Assembly: GCA_009784025.1 (NCBI GenBank)
Contig: WQVK01000018.1
Coordinates: 1-47,381 of the forward strand
DNA length: 47,381 nucleotides
Direction: 5' to 3'
Source of the DNA: Defluviitaleaceae bacterium
GTDB taxonomy: Bacteria > Bacillota > Clostridia > Lachnospirales > WQUN01
The notes below the pieces were generated by a model. It was given only the letters and a program-made list of their open reading frames with translations, was not told the origin of the DNA and searched no databases. The translations under genes were made by a program, and so were the position numbers. Shown here piece by piece: positions 14,832 to 23,245 of this stretch (the first letter of the stretch is position 1; each line of letters begins with the position of its first letter).

Positions 14832-17199
14832 TGTGGTTCGTGTGATTATAATAATGTCTGTATCTGGCAGCATAATTGCCGCGGCGTTATTTTTGTTGAA
14901 ACCCCTAACCCGCAACCGGCTGCCAAAATTTACGCAGTATTATTTATGGCTTGTGGTGCTGTTTACGCTTATTGTACCTGTTTCGCAAATTATTGTGCTG
15001 CCAAGCAACCAGGCATTACCACTACCAAACAACGCAGAAGCGCCCGCCTTTGTTCCCATCATAAGTGATACGGTAACACGTTTTGCCATTACGCAAACAG
15101 AATATGCCCAGCGGTCTGCCATTCAGCACGCTTCGCAAGGGGTACAGGCAACTGCTTCCGCAGGCACGCCGCAACCGGTTTCGCAAAGCACAATTTCGCT
15201 TTTCATGACATATTTTGTTTTGATATATCCTTTTGGGGTGCTACTGCTTGGGCTTTGGTTTGTGGCCAGTTACTTGATGTATTATGGGATTTTATGCCGC
15301 CGCAATATTGCCGCGGGCCCCGGCTACCAGGATGTGTTAAATCAAATGTGCAGCGGGCCTGTGCCGCGCCTGTATTTTAACCCTCTGGCGGCCACCCCAA
15401 TGTTGCTGGGCATTTTTAAGCCAAAGATAATTTTGCCAGACCGGGATTACACCCACGGGCAGCTGGCCGCCATTTTAGCACATGAGCTTACCCATTTGCG
15501 GCGCAAAGATATTTTAATCAAATGGCTTACGCTGGCCATATCTGCCATACATTGGTTTAACCCGCTCATGTGGCTTATAAGGCGCGAAATTGACCGTGCA
15601 TGTGAGCTAGCATGTGACGAAGCTGTAATCCAAAACCTAGACCCTGCCGGCAAGAAAATATACGGTAACACCTTAATCTCTGTATCTGCCGCAACAAAAG
15701 CCCCAAGGGCAATAGCCTCTGCAATGATGTGCGAGGACAAAAAGAACCTAAAAGAAAGGCTTGGTGCAATAATGCACAGCAAATCTCATACAAAATTAGC
15801 CGTTATATTTTCGGCAGTGGTGCTGCTGCTTACCGCCTGCGGCGCACTGACACTTGGCTTAGGTAGCCAGGAAGAAAACACTACAACAGAAATAACAGCA
15901 ACAACCCCGCCAGAAACACAACCATCTGCCCAGCCAACAGTAGAACCCACCCCGCCCCCACAAGGCGACCCCATAATTTATATAACAAGCATGAACACCG
16001 AGCATTTAGCCAGCTTTAGCGCCATACACGAGTTTGACTTCCTAGGCGCATATGCTAGCTATTATGAACTGGATGACGATGATTGGTTCTTCACATTAGA
16101 TGGAGAGTGGGGCGTTGTAATTTGGGCGGATATCCCGTTGCGCGGCCTGCAGGCTATCGCGCTAAACAACCACGACACAGATGGCAGTTCTTATGTAAAT
16201 GCGGGGCATGTTTTTTACGAGCTGGATATTCTGCAGCCAGGCACATTATTTTTCATCAACCGTTTTGTAACTATTGGGGGCGTTTTGCCATGGGAAGGCA
16301 TATCTTTTATAGACCCTAGCGGCGCAAGACGTTATTTCTCCATAGTAAGCGACAGGCGCGGAGACCCTGGAGACCCGCCATTTTTCCTATTTGAATTTGA
16401 AGATGGTAGTGACATTTGGGGGCTTCATACGCCAAACACGCCAACCCACCTGGGGCTGGCCAGCGCAGATTACCTGTACGCCTCCCGCATAGACCTTAAC
16501 ACCGTTGCAAGGCAAACCATAACCACCGCCAACCAAAGCCAAGACAGCCTAGTATGGGTCGTGCAGCCAACCCTACCCCATCAGACCATAACCCTATGCA
16601 ACTGCGGCCAGTTTAGAGACCAAGACTGGTATGTAATAGACCGCGAAACAGGCCAGCGCACCGGCTACCCTCACCTGGGACATGGCGGCCCGCCGCCGAT
16701 GCCGGCTTATGACGCAGAGCTTGGGTTATTTGGCACACCAGGCTACGGCCCAGGTTATCACAATTTGTACGGCATGCACCCCCGAAGCGAGATTGGCGAG
16801 ATATTTTCAGATTGGTATTACAACCTAACCCGTGGCCTAACCGCCGTGCAGCTTGTAGATTCTACCAGGCGCATCACATGGGATTGGTACGAAGGCGCAT
16901 GGGACCTAGCCGAAGACGCCCGCCTAGGCTTATACGCCATAATGTATAACCACCAATTTACCACAGCTTTCGCCTTCCATGACATAAGAATCGCAAGAAT
17001 ACTAAACAACTTCGAAACTGTCCAAACCCTACCCTTCGCAGCGGTAAGAATAGACGACCTATGGGGCGTAGTAGACATAAACGGTAACATAATAATCCCC
17101 TACATGTTCGATGACCTGACCTTCATAAACGAACGAACAGCCTTCGCAAAGTTTAACGGCGCGTATGGTATACTGGATATCAGCGGGAATTTAGGATAA
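14824..17199 (+). CDS. M56 (BlaR1-like) sensor metalloprotease with a WG-repeat-like extracellular domain
   Basis: About 791 residues. The N-terminal half is an M56 integral membrane zinc protease: several hydrophobic helices (about 5-25, 38-60, 125-150), the zinc motif HELTH near residue 220 and ACELACDEAV for the third ligand. Another membrane helix (about 323-345, LAVIFSAVVLLLTACGAL) is followed by a Thr/Pro-rich linker and about 410 extracellular residues. BlaR1 has a penicillin-binding SxxK domain at this place; here I see none. The end carries a WG-like repeat (LWGVVDINGNIIIPYMFDDLTF, with AYGILDISGNLG after it), and an earlier DGEWGVVIW may be related. The inferred role is to sense an extracellular ligand and cleave the adjacent repressor. 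Start ATG 14824 overlaps the repressor stop. Confidence 0.8.
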   Translation: MSDVVRVIIIMSVSGSIIAAALFLLKPLTRNRLPKFTQYYLWLVVLFTLIVPVSQIIVLPSNQALPLPNNAEAPAFVPIISDTVTRFAITQTEYAQRSAIQHASQGVQATASAGTPQPVSQSTISLFMTYFVLIYPFGVLLLGLWFVASYLMYYGILCRRNIAAGPGYQDVLNQMCSGPVPRLYFNPLAATPMLLGIFKPKIILPDRDYTHGQLAAILAHELTHLRRKDILIKWLTLAISAIHWFNPLMWLIRREIDRACELACDEAVIQNLDPAGKKIYGNTLISVSAATKAPRAIASAMMCEDKKNLKERLGAIMHSKSHTKLAVIFSAVVLLLTACGALTLGLGSQEENTTTEITATTPPETQPSAQPTVEPTPPPQGDPIIYITSMNTEHLASFSAIHEFDFLGAYASYYELDDDDWFFTLDGEWGVVIWADIPLRGLQAIALNNHDTDGSSYVNAGHVFYELDILQPGTLFFINRFVTIGGVLPWEGISFIDPSGARRYFSIVSDRRGDPGDPPFFLFEFEDGSDIWGLHTPNTPTHLGLASADYLYASRIDLNTVARQTITTANQSQDSLVWVVQPTLPHQTITLCNCGQFRDQDWYVIDRETGQRTGYPHLGHGGPPPMPAYDAELGLFGTPGYGPGYHNLYGMHPRSEIGEIFSDWYYNLTRGLTAVQLVDSTRRITWDWYEGAWDLAEDARLGLYAIMYNHQFTTAFAFHDIRIARILNNFETVQTLPFAAVRIDDLWGVVDINGNIIIPYMFDDLTFINERTAFAKFNGAYGILDISGNLG

Positions 17200-17292
17200 A
17201 ACCGCCAAAGGCTTCGCCCTGGATGCTTTGGCGAGCAGGTTACGTAACAACCGACCAGCCTCCAACACCTCCAAAAACTTAATATTGGATTT

Positions 17293-17455
17293 AAAGCCGC
17301 TCCACCTAAAAACATTCGCATAGAGCGCAGGAAATTTTCCGCAAGGCGAGGAGCTGAAAGCCGCCACGCACTAGCGGTGCGCAAGGTTTTTAGCGACGAA
17401 GGCTTGCGGAAAATTTACAAGTTCTATGTGAGTGTTTTTAGGTGGAGCGGCTATA
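17293..17455. mobile_element. TIR element with CCGCTCCACC ends, complete copy
   Basis: Terminal inverted repeats AGCCGCTCCACCTAAAAACA / TGTTTTTAGGTGGAGCGGCT enclose an inner inverted repeat (ATTTTCCGCAAG / CTTGCGGAAAAT), about 160 bp in all and non-coding. A second copy begins at 47258 and runs off the window. A lone right end is at 47148-47172. Like the GGTCTCG element its ends read TATAG, so a TA target is possible. This and the palindrome at 17467 fill much of the gap 17200-17655; the remainder has no gene. Confidence 0.65.
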
Positions 17456-17466
17456 AAGTTGGCGAG

Positions 17467-17497
17467 ATCAACTTATTACAACTTGTAATAAGTTGAT
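17467..17497. repeat. ATCAACTTATTACAA palindrome
   Basis: Perfect 15-bp arms around a single C. It is related in sequence (CAACTxATTACA) to the palindrome at 12510-12536. Confidence 0.7.
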
Positions 17498-17655
17498 TGC
17501 GCATGGCAATAGGGTGAAGCGAGTTTTGCTTGATTTTAAGGGTATCTATGCATTTTCATTTAAGTTTGCAACAACCATAACTTGCAACCTCCAGCGCCTA
17601 TGGTTTTGAATGAGGGGCAAGTTTTTACAGATAGCCTATGGCAAATGGAGTAGCC

Positions 17656-18270
17656 TCAAACCCCACCCTTATAATAAAACACCGCCAACTGGGTGCGGTC
17701 GCGCAGGTTTAGTTTTTCCAAGACGCTGCTTAGGTAGTTGCGTACTGTGCCTTCGGTTAGGAACATGGCCCGGGCTATTTCTTTGTTGTTTAGGCCTTCG
17801 CCCACGTATTTTATTAGTTCTGTTTCTTTTTCGGTTAAATCCCATTTAGAGAAATCTGGCGCGGCGGATTGGGGTTTTATGCGCTGGATTATTTCTGTGC
17901 CAAAAACGGCCTGGCCAGAAGCTACTGTGCGCAGAGATTGGGCTATTGTTTCGAAGTTATGCTTCAATATATAACCCTTTGCACCTATTGCAATGGCTTT
18001 TCCAATGTATTCGTCATCTTCGAATGTGGTTAAGAAGAGGATTTTGGCGGCCGGGTTTTGCGATAAGATTGCCTTAGCGGCGTCTATACCGCTGGCGTTT
18101 GGCATTTGGATATCGAAGAGGGCTACATCCGGCTGGTGTTGGTTGTATAGGGTTATCGCTTCTTCGCCATCGTTGGCCGTGGCCAGGACTTTTATGTCGC
18201 CCTCGGCCTCTATTATTGTTTTAAGCGACATTTGAACGATTTTATCGTCATCTGCTAAGATTATATTCAT
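17656..18270 (-). CDS. NarL/FixJ-family response regulator
   Basis: A 204-residue regulator. The receiver domain (about 1-118) has ADDD near the start, the phospho-acceptor Asp in VALFDIQMPNASG, Thr in LFLTTFED and Lys in YILKHN. A LuxR-type helix-turn-helix (about 142-200) reads LTEKETELIKYVGEGLNNKEIARAMFLTEGTVRNYL. ATG 18270 is chosen because AGGAGG lies just upstream and the peptide then begins MNIILADDD; the longer open frame adds residues unlike the family. It lies 106 nt after its kinase gene and diverges from the ABC transporter at 19693, its likely target. Confidence 0.9.
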   Translation of the reverse strand: MNIILADDDKIVQMSLKTIIEAEGDIKVLATANDGEEAITLYNQHQPDVALFDIQMPNASGIDAAKAILSQNPAAKILFLTTFEDDEYIGKAIAIGAKGYILKHNFETIAQSLRTVASGQAVFGTEIIQRIKPQSAAPDFSKWDLTEKETELIKYVGEGLNNKEIARAMFLTEGTVRNYLSSVLEKLNLRDRTQLAVFYYKGGV

Positions 18271-18376
18271 TTTCTTGCCTCCTTTCATTTTAACCATAGG
18301 CCTAGGCCTACACAACCCGCCTGCGGGGCAACTTTGCATCCGGCCACGAGGCGTATATTCAAGCCTCGCCAGCACT

Positions 18377-19477
18377 CTAACGGGGCAGCTCCCCCGCAGG
18401 GGGCTTGGGAACGGATATGAATATTTTAAAGCCGTCGTGGCTGTCGAAATTGCAGCTGCCGCCCATTTCGCTTGTGCGTTCGGTTATGTTTATTAGGCCG
18501 CGGCCGGGTTTGCCTTTGCCACCATTGCTGCCGTTGTCGCGGATTAGCAACTGATAAAATGCTGGGTGTTCTTGGGCGGTTATTTCTATTTTGGTGGCGT
18601 TGCTGTGGCGCATTGTATTGGCTATTGCTTCTTTGGTTACGGCTTCAAAGTTGAATTTTATGCCGCCGGGCAGGTTTTCGGGCAGCTGGTAGTCCAGCCG
18701 ATATTCTAGGCCAGAGTCTTGGGCCAGGCGTTGCAGGCTGCGCTTTAGGTCTACGCCTTCGTCTTTCATATTGTGTACGGCGCGCCTTATGGTTTCCATG
18801 GATTCTTTTAGGGTAGACTGTAGGGTTTCAAGCTCTGGGGATTTGTTTGCGGCGGTTATCGCCCCCAGCAGCAAAATGCTTCTGGTAAGGCCGTGGCCTA
18901 CATTGTCGTGGATGTCGCGGGCTATGCGGGTGCGTTCTTCTAGGGTGGCTATTTGGTGGGTTTTTTCTTGGGCTTCCCGCAGAAGGGTTTCGGTTTGCCT
19001 TGCCCGGTGAGCCTCTTCAACAGATGCATCTTGTAGACTTCTGATATTCTCATCCAGCTCTTGTACCAGGCCCAAGGCCATTGCATGCAACGCAGATAAT
19101 AAAATAGCAAAGGCCGCTACATAAAAATAATACTGTCCCATGGCCGCAAACACAGGCACTACCCCAGCCAAACAATGCTTCCTGGTGGTAGAACCCATCA
19201 TGATAAGCGGCATAAAAAACACCCCAGAAGGTATAATAATACAGCCCATGCCGTACAAGAACATACTGTACACGGCAAAGTCTTTGCGGCTGATATATTG
19301 CCCCAAGCTACTTAAAGATAGCGCAAACAAAGCCAGCAACAAAACAATATAAACCCGCGGCTCGAAAACGACAGCATTATACACCCCAAACGCAAGCCAG
19401 ATCACTTTACTAGCTATGGCAAGGCTTCTCATGCTGTTCTTGCCTAGGGAAAAATTGATTGGGTCATCGTTTAGCAT
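18377..19477 (-). CDS. Sensor histidine kinase, LiaS/DesK-like (HisKA_3)
   Basis: A 366-residue kinase. The N-terminal 155 residues hold about five hydrophobic segments with almost no extracellular loops, as in intramembrane-sensing kinases. A short coiled coil (EAHRARQTETLLREAQEKTHQ) leads to the dimerization box ARDIHDNVGHGLTRSILLL (His about 193). The HATPase domain has NTMRHSNATKI and IRDNGSNGGKGKPGRGL. ATG 19477 follows a GAGGTGAG ribosome site. It and the regulator downstream probably form one operon that controls the divergent ABC-2 exporter, a common arrangement for antimicrobial peptide or lipid-stress response. Confidence 0.88.
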   Translation of the reverse strand: MLNDDPINFSLGKNSMRSLAIASKVIWLAFGVYNAVVFEPRVYIVLLLALFALSLSSLGQYISRKDFAVYSMFLYGMGCIIIPSGVFFMPLIMMGSTTRKHCLAGVVPVFAAMGQYYFYVAAFAILLSALHAMALGLVQELDENIRSLQDASVEEAHRARQTETLLREAQEKTHQIATLEERTRIARDIHDNVGHGLTRSILLLGAITAANKSPELETLQSTLKESMETIRRAVHNMKDEGVDLKRSLQRLAQDSGLEYRLDYQLPENLPGGIKFNFEAVTKEAIANTMRHSNATKIEITAQEHPAFYQLLIRDNGSNGGKGKPGRGLINITERTSEMGGSCNFDSHDGFKIFISVPKPPAGELPR

Positions 19478-19497
19478 TTGCTCACCTCTTCCATTTT

Positions 19498-19520
19498 GAC
19501 ATTATACATGACATTTGTCA
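19498..19520. promoter_or_regulatory. TGACATTTGTCA dyad between divergent operons
   Basis: TGACA-TT-TGTCA (19509-19520), preceded by another TGACAT (19498), lies just upstream of the kinase start in the gap shared with the ABC transporter operon. Its size and place fit an operator for the NarL-type regulator; inferred. Confidence 0.35.
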
Positions 19521-19692
19521 CATAAACCACTTACATTCTTCACTACCGCATGAAATTTAAATCACATATACTACCACCATAAGCGAAAACAAATCGCGCA
19601 CAACCATTTGTATTCACAGCATACACCTGCAGGCAACAAGCTGCCGGTGGCTTAGGGCAAAGCCCTATCAAATTTAAAACAGGAGGCAAATT

Positions 19693-20625
19693 ATGCTAGT
19701 AAAAATCGACAACCTAGTAAAACGCTACAAAGATGTTCTGGCGGTAGACCATTTTAGCATGGAGATACGCGAGGGCGAAATCCTTGGCCTGCTTGGCCCA
19801 AACGGTAGCGGCAAAACCACCACCATCAACTGCCTGCTATCGTTGCTAAAATACGATAAGGGCGATATTACAATCTTTGGGCAGCAGATGAGCCCTACAC
19901 GCTACGATATTAAAAAAGATATAGGCGTGGTGATGCAGAATGTGGCCGTGTTTGACGAGCTGACAGCATATGAAAACGTGGATTATTTTTGCAGCTTGTA
20001 CATTAAAGATGCTGCCACACGCAAAAAATATGTGGAAGAAGCCCTAAAGTTTGTAGCAATAGAGGAACATGCAAAAAAAGTCCCACCCAAGTTATCTGGC
20101 GGGCTGCTGCGTAGGCTGAATATTGCTTGCGGCATAGCCCACAAACCAAAGCTAATCATCTTCGACGAACCTACCGTGGCCATAGACCCTCAAAGCCGGG
20201 ATTATATCCTAGAAGGCATCCAAAACCTAAACAAAAACGGCGCGACTATCATTTACACCTCACATTACATGGAAGAAGTAGAGCAGCTTTGCAGCCGCAT
20301 AATAATAATGGATAAGGGCAAAGCCCTGGCGCAAGGCACAAAAGACGAGCTAAAGCGCATGATTAAAACCGGCGAAACCATAAAAATGCAAGTGCTGGAT
20401 ATTTCCCAGGCACAGCTTGATGGCCTGAAAGAGCTTAAGCATGTTTTCGCGGTGGATTACGTAGGTGAGGACCTTACCATCCGCCTTACACAGGGCAAAC
20501 ATAACCTAGCCCGGGTGCTGGAGTATTTGAACAACGAGAACATCACCTACGGCCGCGTAGCATCTGAACTACCAACATTAAACGACGTTTTCCTTGAAAT
20601 TACAGGAAAAGGCCTCAGAGATTAG
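19693..20625 (+). CDS. ABC-2 type exporter, ATP-binding subunit
   Basis: A 310-residue cytoplasmic ATPase: Walker A GPNGSGKTT (about 36-44), Q-loop VMQNVAVFDELTAYENV, signature LSGGLLRRLNIA, Walker B KLIIFDEPTVAIDP and the H-loop YTSHYMEE. The C-terminal 80 residues resemble the small accessory domain of drug or bacteriocin exporters (the CcmA-like group). A strong AGGAGG ribosome site precedes ATG 19693. The two permease genes follow with a 14-nt gap and then an overlap, so all three form one operon. The divergent LiaS-like two-component system probably controls it. Confidence 0.92.
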   Translation: MLVKIDNLVKRYKDVLAVDHFSMEIREGEILGLLGPNGSGKTTTINCLLSLLKYDKGDITIFGQQMSPTRYDIKKDIGVVMQNVAVFDELTAYENVDYFCSLYIKDAATRKKYVEEALKFVAIEEHAKKVPPKLSGGLLRRLNIACGIAHKPKLIIFDEPTVAIDPQSRDYILEGIQNLNKNGATIIYTSHYMEEVEQLCSRIIIMDKGKALAQGTKDELKRMIKTGETIKMQVLDISQAQLDGLKELKHVFAVDYVGEDLTIRLTQGKHNLARVLEYLNNENITYGRVASELPTLNDVFLEITGKGLRD

Positions 20626-20639
20626 TCAGGAGGGGTAAA

Positions 20640-21749
20640 ATGCGATTCAAATATAATTTAAAATCCGTCACCCGCACTAAATCGTTGATGTTTTGGGGCA
20701 TGGCCTTCCCGGTGATTATGGGGATAATATTTAATGTGGCCTTTGGCGGGCTGAGCAGCGGGGAATTTAACCCCATCCCGGTGGCAGTTGTTATTATGGA
20801 TGATATGGCAATGATATCTACAGCCTTTTACGAGGCGCTGCCAATGTTAAGCGAGGTGATGGCCGCCACCGTAACTGGCTATGAATACGCAGCAGAACTG
20901 CTTTTCGAGCGCGAAATAGCCGGCATTTTCTTGCTGGGGTATGAGCTTGAACTTGTGGTAAACAGCGGTGGCGTAGACGCAAGCATTTTAGAAACTGTAG
21001 CCAACGAATTTTCCATGACAGCCATCACCCTTGGTAATATTGTAAACATTGACCCACATGGCATAATAGCTGCAGTGGAAGCCATGCAAGGCTACACCAC
21101 AAGCATGTTGCAGTTAAACCTACAGGCAGTGGGCATATTGGAGAATTTCTTCTATGTGATGCTGGCCATTGGTTGCTTCATGGGCATTCACCTTGGGCTA
21201 GAATCTGTGGCCAATTTGCAGGCAGATATGACCCAGGTTGGTGCTAGAGTTTCTGTTTCGCCAACTTCAAAGCTTAGGCTTTTTGCAGAAACTGTTGTTT
21301 CTAACACGATTGTGCAGTTTATAATGTCTGTGGCCGTTATGCTGTTTTACATGCATGTACTGGGCGTGGAATTTGGCGAGCGCCTTGGGCTAATCCTGCT
21401 AGCATGTTTCTTCTCTGGCACCATGGCCGTAACTGTGGGTATGTTTGTGGCGGCTATCACGCCGGGCAGGCTGGCTGCCAAGCGCAATATTATTTTGGCA
21501 TTATGTAATGTGTTCTTTATTGCCGGCGGCATGTTTGCCATAGAAATTAGAAACCTAATACGTGAACTTGTGCCCATTTTCGACAGGCTTAACCCGATAG
21601 TGCTAATAAGTGATACATTTGTTTCACTGGCAATACGCGAAAACCTTGATATTTTTATCCAAAACTCCCTTACAATGCTTGGGATAACCATAATACTTTG
21701 TGCAGCCAGCGGGCTAGTGCTAGCAAGGAGGAGACATGCAAACCTATAA
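20640..21749 (+). CDS. ABC-2 type exporter permease, first subunit
   Basis: A 369-residue membrane protein of the ABC-2 family: one hydrophobic helix near residues 16-36, an extracytoplasmic domain of about 130 residues, then about five helices from residue 165 onward (FFYVMLAIGCFMGIHLGL, TIVQFIMSVAVMLFYMHVL, LGLILLACFFSGTMAVTVGMFVAAI, and others). It should pair with the second permease and the ATPase to form an exporter. The substrate is unknown; a lantibiotic-like peptide or lipid is plausible from the neighbouring stress-type sensor. The stop overlaps the next gene by 14 nt. Confidence 0.85.
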   Translation: MRFKYNLKSVTRTKSLMFWGMAFPVIMGIIFNVAFGGLSSGEFNPIPVAVVIMDDMAMISTAFYEALPMLSEVMAATVTGYEYAAELLFEREIAGIFLLGYELELVVNSGGVDASILETVANEFSMTAITLGNIVNIDPHGIIAAVEAMQGYTTSMLQLNLQAVGILENFFYVMLAIGCFMGIHLGLESVANLQADMTQVGARVSVSPTSKLRLFAETVVSNTIVQFIMSVAVMLFYMHVLGVEFGERLGLILLACFFSGTMAVTVGMFVAAITPGRLAAKRNIILALCNVFFIAGGMFAIEIRNLIRELVPIFDRLNPIVLISDTFVSLAIRENLDIFIQNSLTMLGITIILCAASGLVLARRRHANL

Positions 21750-22866
21750 AACTTTCCTGAAGCTGATTATGGCTAACCATGTTTCTTTGATAATTTACAT
21801 CGTTGTATTTGTGGGTATGGTCGCTCTCTTTGTAGAATTTGGCGGCAATGAAGACGAATTTGCTGCTGCATCTGCCCCTATAAGCGTGATAATGCGAGAC
21901 AACCATCCGATATCTAACGCTTTGCTAGAGCATTTAAACGAGCTGCATACCGTCACCGTAATTGAAGATTCTTACCGCGCCCTTGAAGATGATACTTTCT
22001 TTAACCGGGCGGCAATGGGGCTGGTTATAGACCAAGGCTTTGGCCAAAACTTCTACAACGGCAACCAATATATCCGCTTTGTGGAATCTCCAGACGCGCC
22101 AGGCTTCACAGTATTTGCAATAAGGCAAATAGATTCATTCCTGCAAAACCTGCAAATGTACCTGGCCGCAGGCGTGCCACAAGGCCAGGCCATAGCACTG
22201 GTGCAACAAAGTATCAACCAACGCATTAGCGTAACCATGACCATGGGTAATATAATAATATCGCCGTTTTTCTTCTTCCTGGTGTTCATTTTTGTGGCAC
22301 TTATCACCACCGCAGTTTCACCCGCTTTGGTTACGTTTAAGGAAAAAGACCGGGCCAGCCGCCTTAGCGTAAGCGCAACATCCAGCCGGGCAAGGTTGCT
22401 GGGCGTAATAGGCGCATGCATCACCTTTGCCATTATGGTATGGGCCGGCCTTATGGTACTGGGCGAGTTATTTTTCCATCACGAAACCCTGCTTAGCCAG
22501 CGCGGCGTGTTACACATGGCCAATGCCCTTATCTTCATACTTGTAGTATCCGGCATTGCCATGCTAATGGCTTCCATCACCGCCAGCAAAGAAGCCCTAG
22601 GCGGCATGACAACCCTGCTAAGCGTACTGCTAAGCTTCACCAGCGGCGCGTTTGTACCCAAAGAGTTTATGAGCGACACAATGTACCGCATAGCCCAGTT
22701 TTCGCCCAGTTACTGGTTTAACCACAGCAACCGCGTACTATACGATTCCATAGCAGGAACAAGCATAGACATGAACGCATTTGGGCTAGGTATCGTAATC
22801 CAACTCGCATTTGCATTGGCGCTGTTCTCTGTAGCGCTGCTGATCGGGAAAGAGAAGGTTGCATGA
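21736..22866 (+). CDS. ABC-2 type exporter permease, second subunit
   Basis: A 376-residue protein with the same layout as the gene before it: one helix near residues 14-34, a large extracytoplasmic domain, then about five helices (IIISPFFFFLVFIFVALITT, LGVIGACITFAIMVWAGLMVL, and others) and a conserved TSGAFVPKEFM stretch seen in ABC-2 permeases. It overlaps the first permease and has a good AGGAGGAG ribosome site inside that gene. The two permeases look like diverged duplicates forming a heterodimer. A terminator-like hairpin follows at 22930. Confidence 0.85.
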   Translation: MQTYKTFLKLIMANHVSLIIYIVVFVGMVALFVEFGGNEDEFAAASAPISVIMRDNHPISNALLEHLNELHTVTVIEDSYRALEDDTFFNRAAMGLVIDQGFGQNFYNGNQYIRFVESPDAPGFTVFAIRQIDSFLQNLQMYLAAGVPQGQAIALVQQSINQRISVTMTMGNIIISPFFFFLVFIFVALITTAVSPALVTFKEKDRASRLSVSATSSRARLLGVIGACITFAIMVWAGLMVLGELFFHHETLLSQRGVLHMANALIFILVVSGIAMLMASITASKEALGGMTTLLSVLLSFTSGAFVPKEFMSDTMYRIAQFSPSYWFNHSNRVLYDSIAGTSIDMNAFGLGIVIQLAFALALFSVALLIGKEKVA

Positions 22867-22929
22867 GCTGATACTAATCTCAAATTAAAACAACGAATAT
22901 CTCCACAAATTTTATGAAAAAAGTTTGAC

Positions 22930-22979
22930 AAAAACTTCAATGCTATGGTTATAATTTAACCATAGCATTGAAGTTTTTT
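22930..22979 (+). terminator. Terminator of the ABC exporter operon
   Basis: A long stem, AAAAACTTCAATGCTATGG / CCATAGCATTGAAGTTTTTTT, ends in a T run 64 nt after the permease stop. The rest of 22867-23245 holds repeats and no gene. Confidence 0.8.
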
Positions 22980-23071
22980 TATTTTCGGGTTCATGTTTTT
23001 GATAGAAAGCGCATGTTTGGCGGGCTTCATTGAATTGAGAGGTTGAATTTTGGGTAAAAACAGGCGTTTTG

Positions 23072-23122
23072 TGGTACCATACGGTACCATTTTCGGGTGA
23101 TTATGGTACCATTTTCGGGCGG
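23072..23122. repeat. GGTACC repeat (TGGTACCATACGGTACCATTTTCGG)-type, tandem copies
   Basis: TGGTACCATACGGTACC plus ATTTTCGGG is followed 6 nt later by a second TGGTACCATTTTCGGG. A related palindromic copy, CCGAAAATGGTACC ... GGTACCACATTTTCGG, lies at 31371-31404. Function unknown. Confidence 0.6.
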
Positions 23123-23245
23123 ATATTACTTGAATATTAAAGTTTTTTGCTTCTTTTTTTCCAAAAAAGAAGTAGAGGTGTCGGAGGCAAAGCCTCTGAC
23201 GGTTTACACAACCTCTAACGTATTACAAACAAAGGAGGCAACCAA

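Noticed and set aside
14824-17199. Calling the M56 protein a beta-lactam sensor (BlaR1)
   Set aside because: The protease half fits, but no penicillin-binding SxxK domain is seen and no beta-lactamase gene is nearby.
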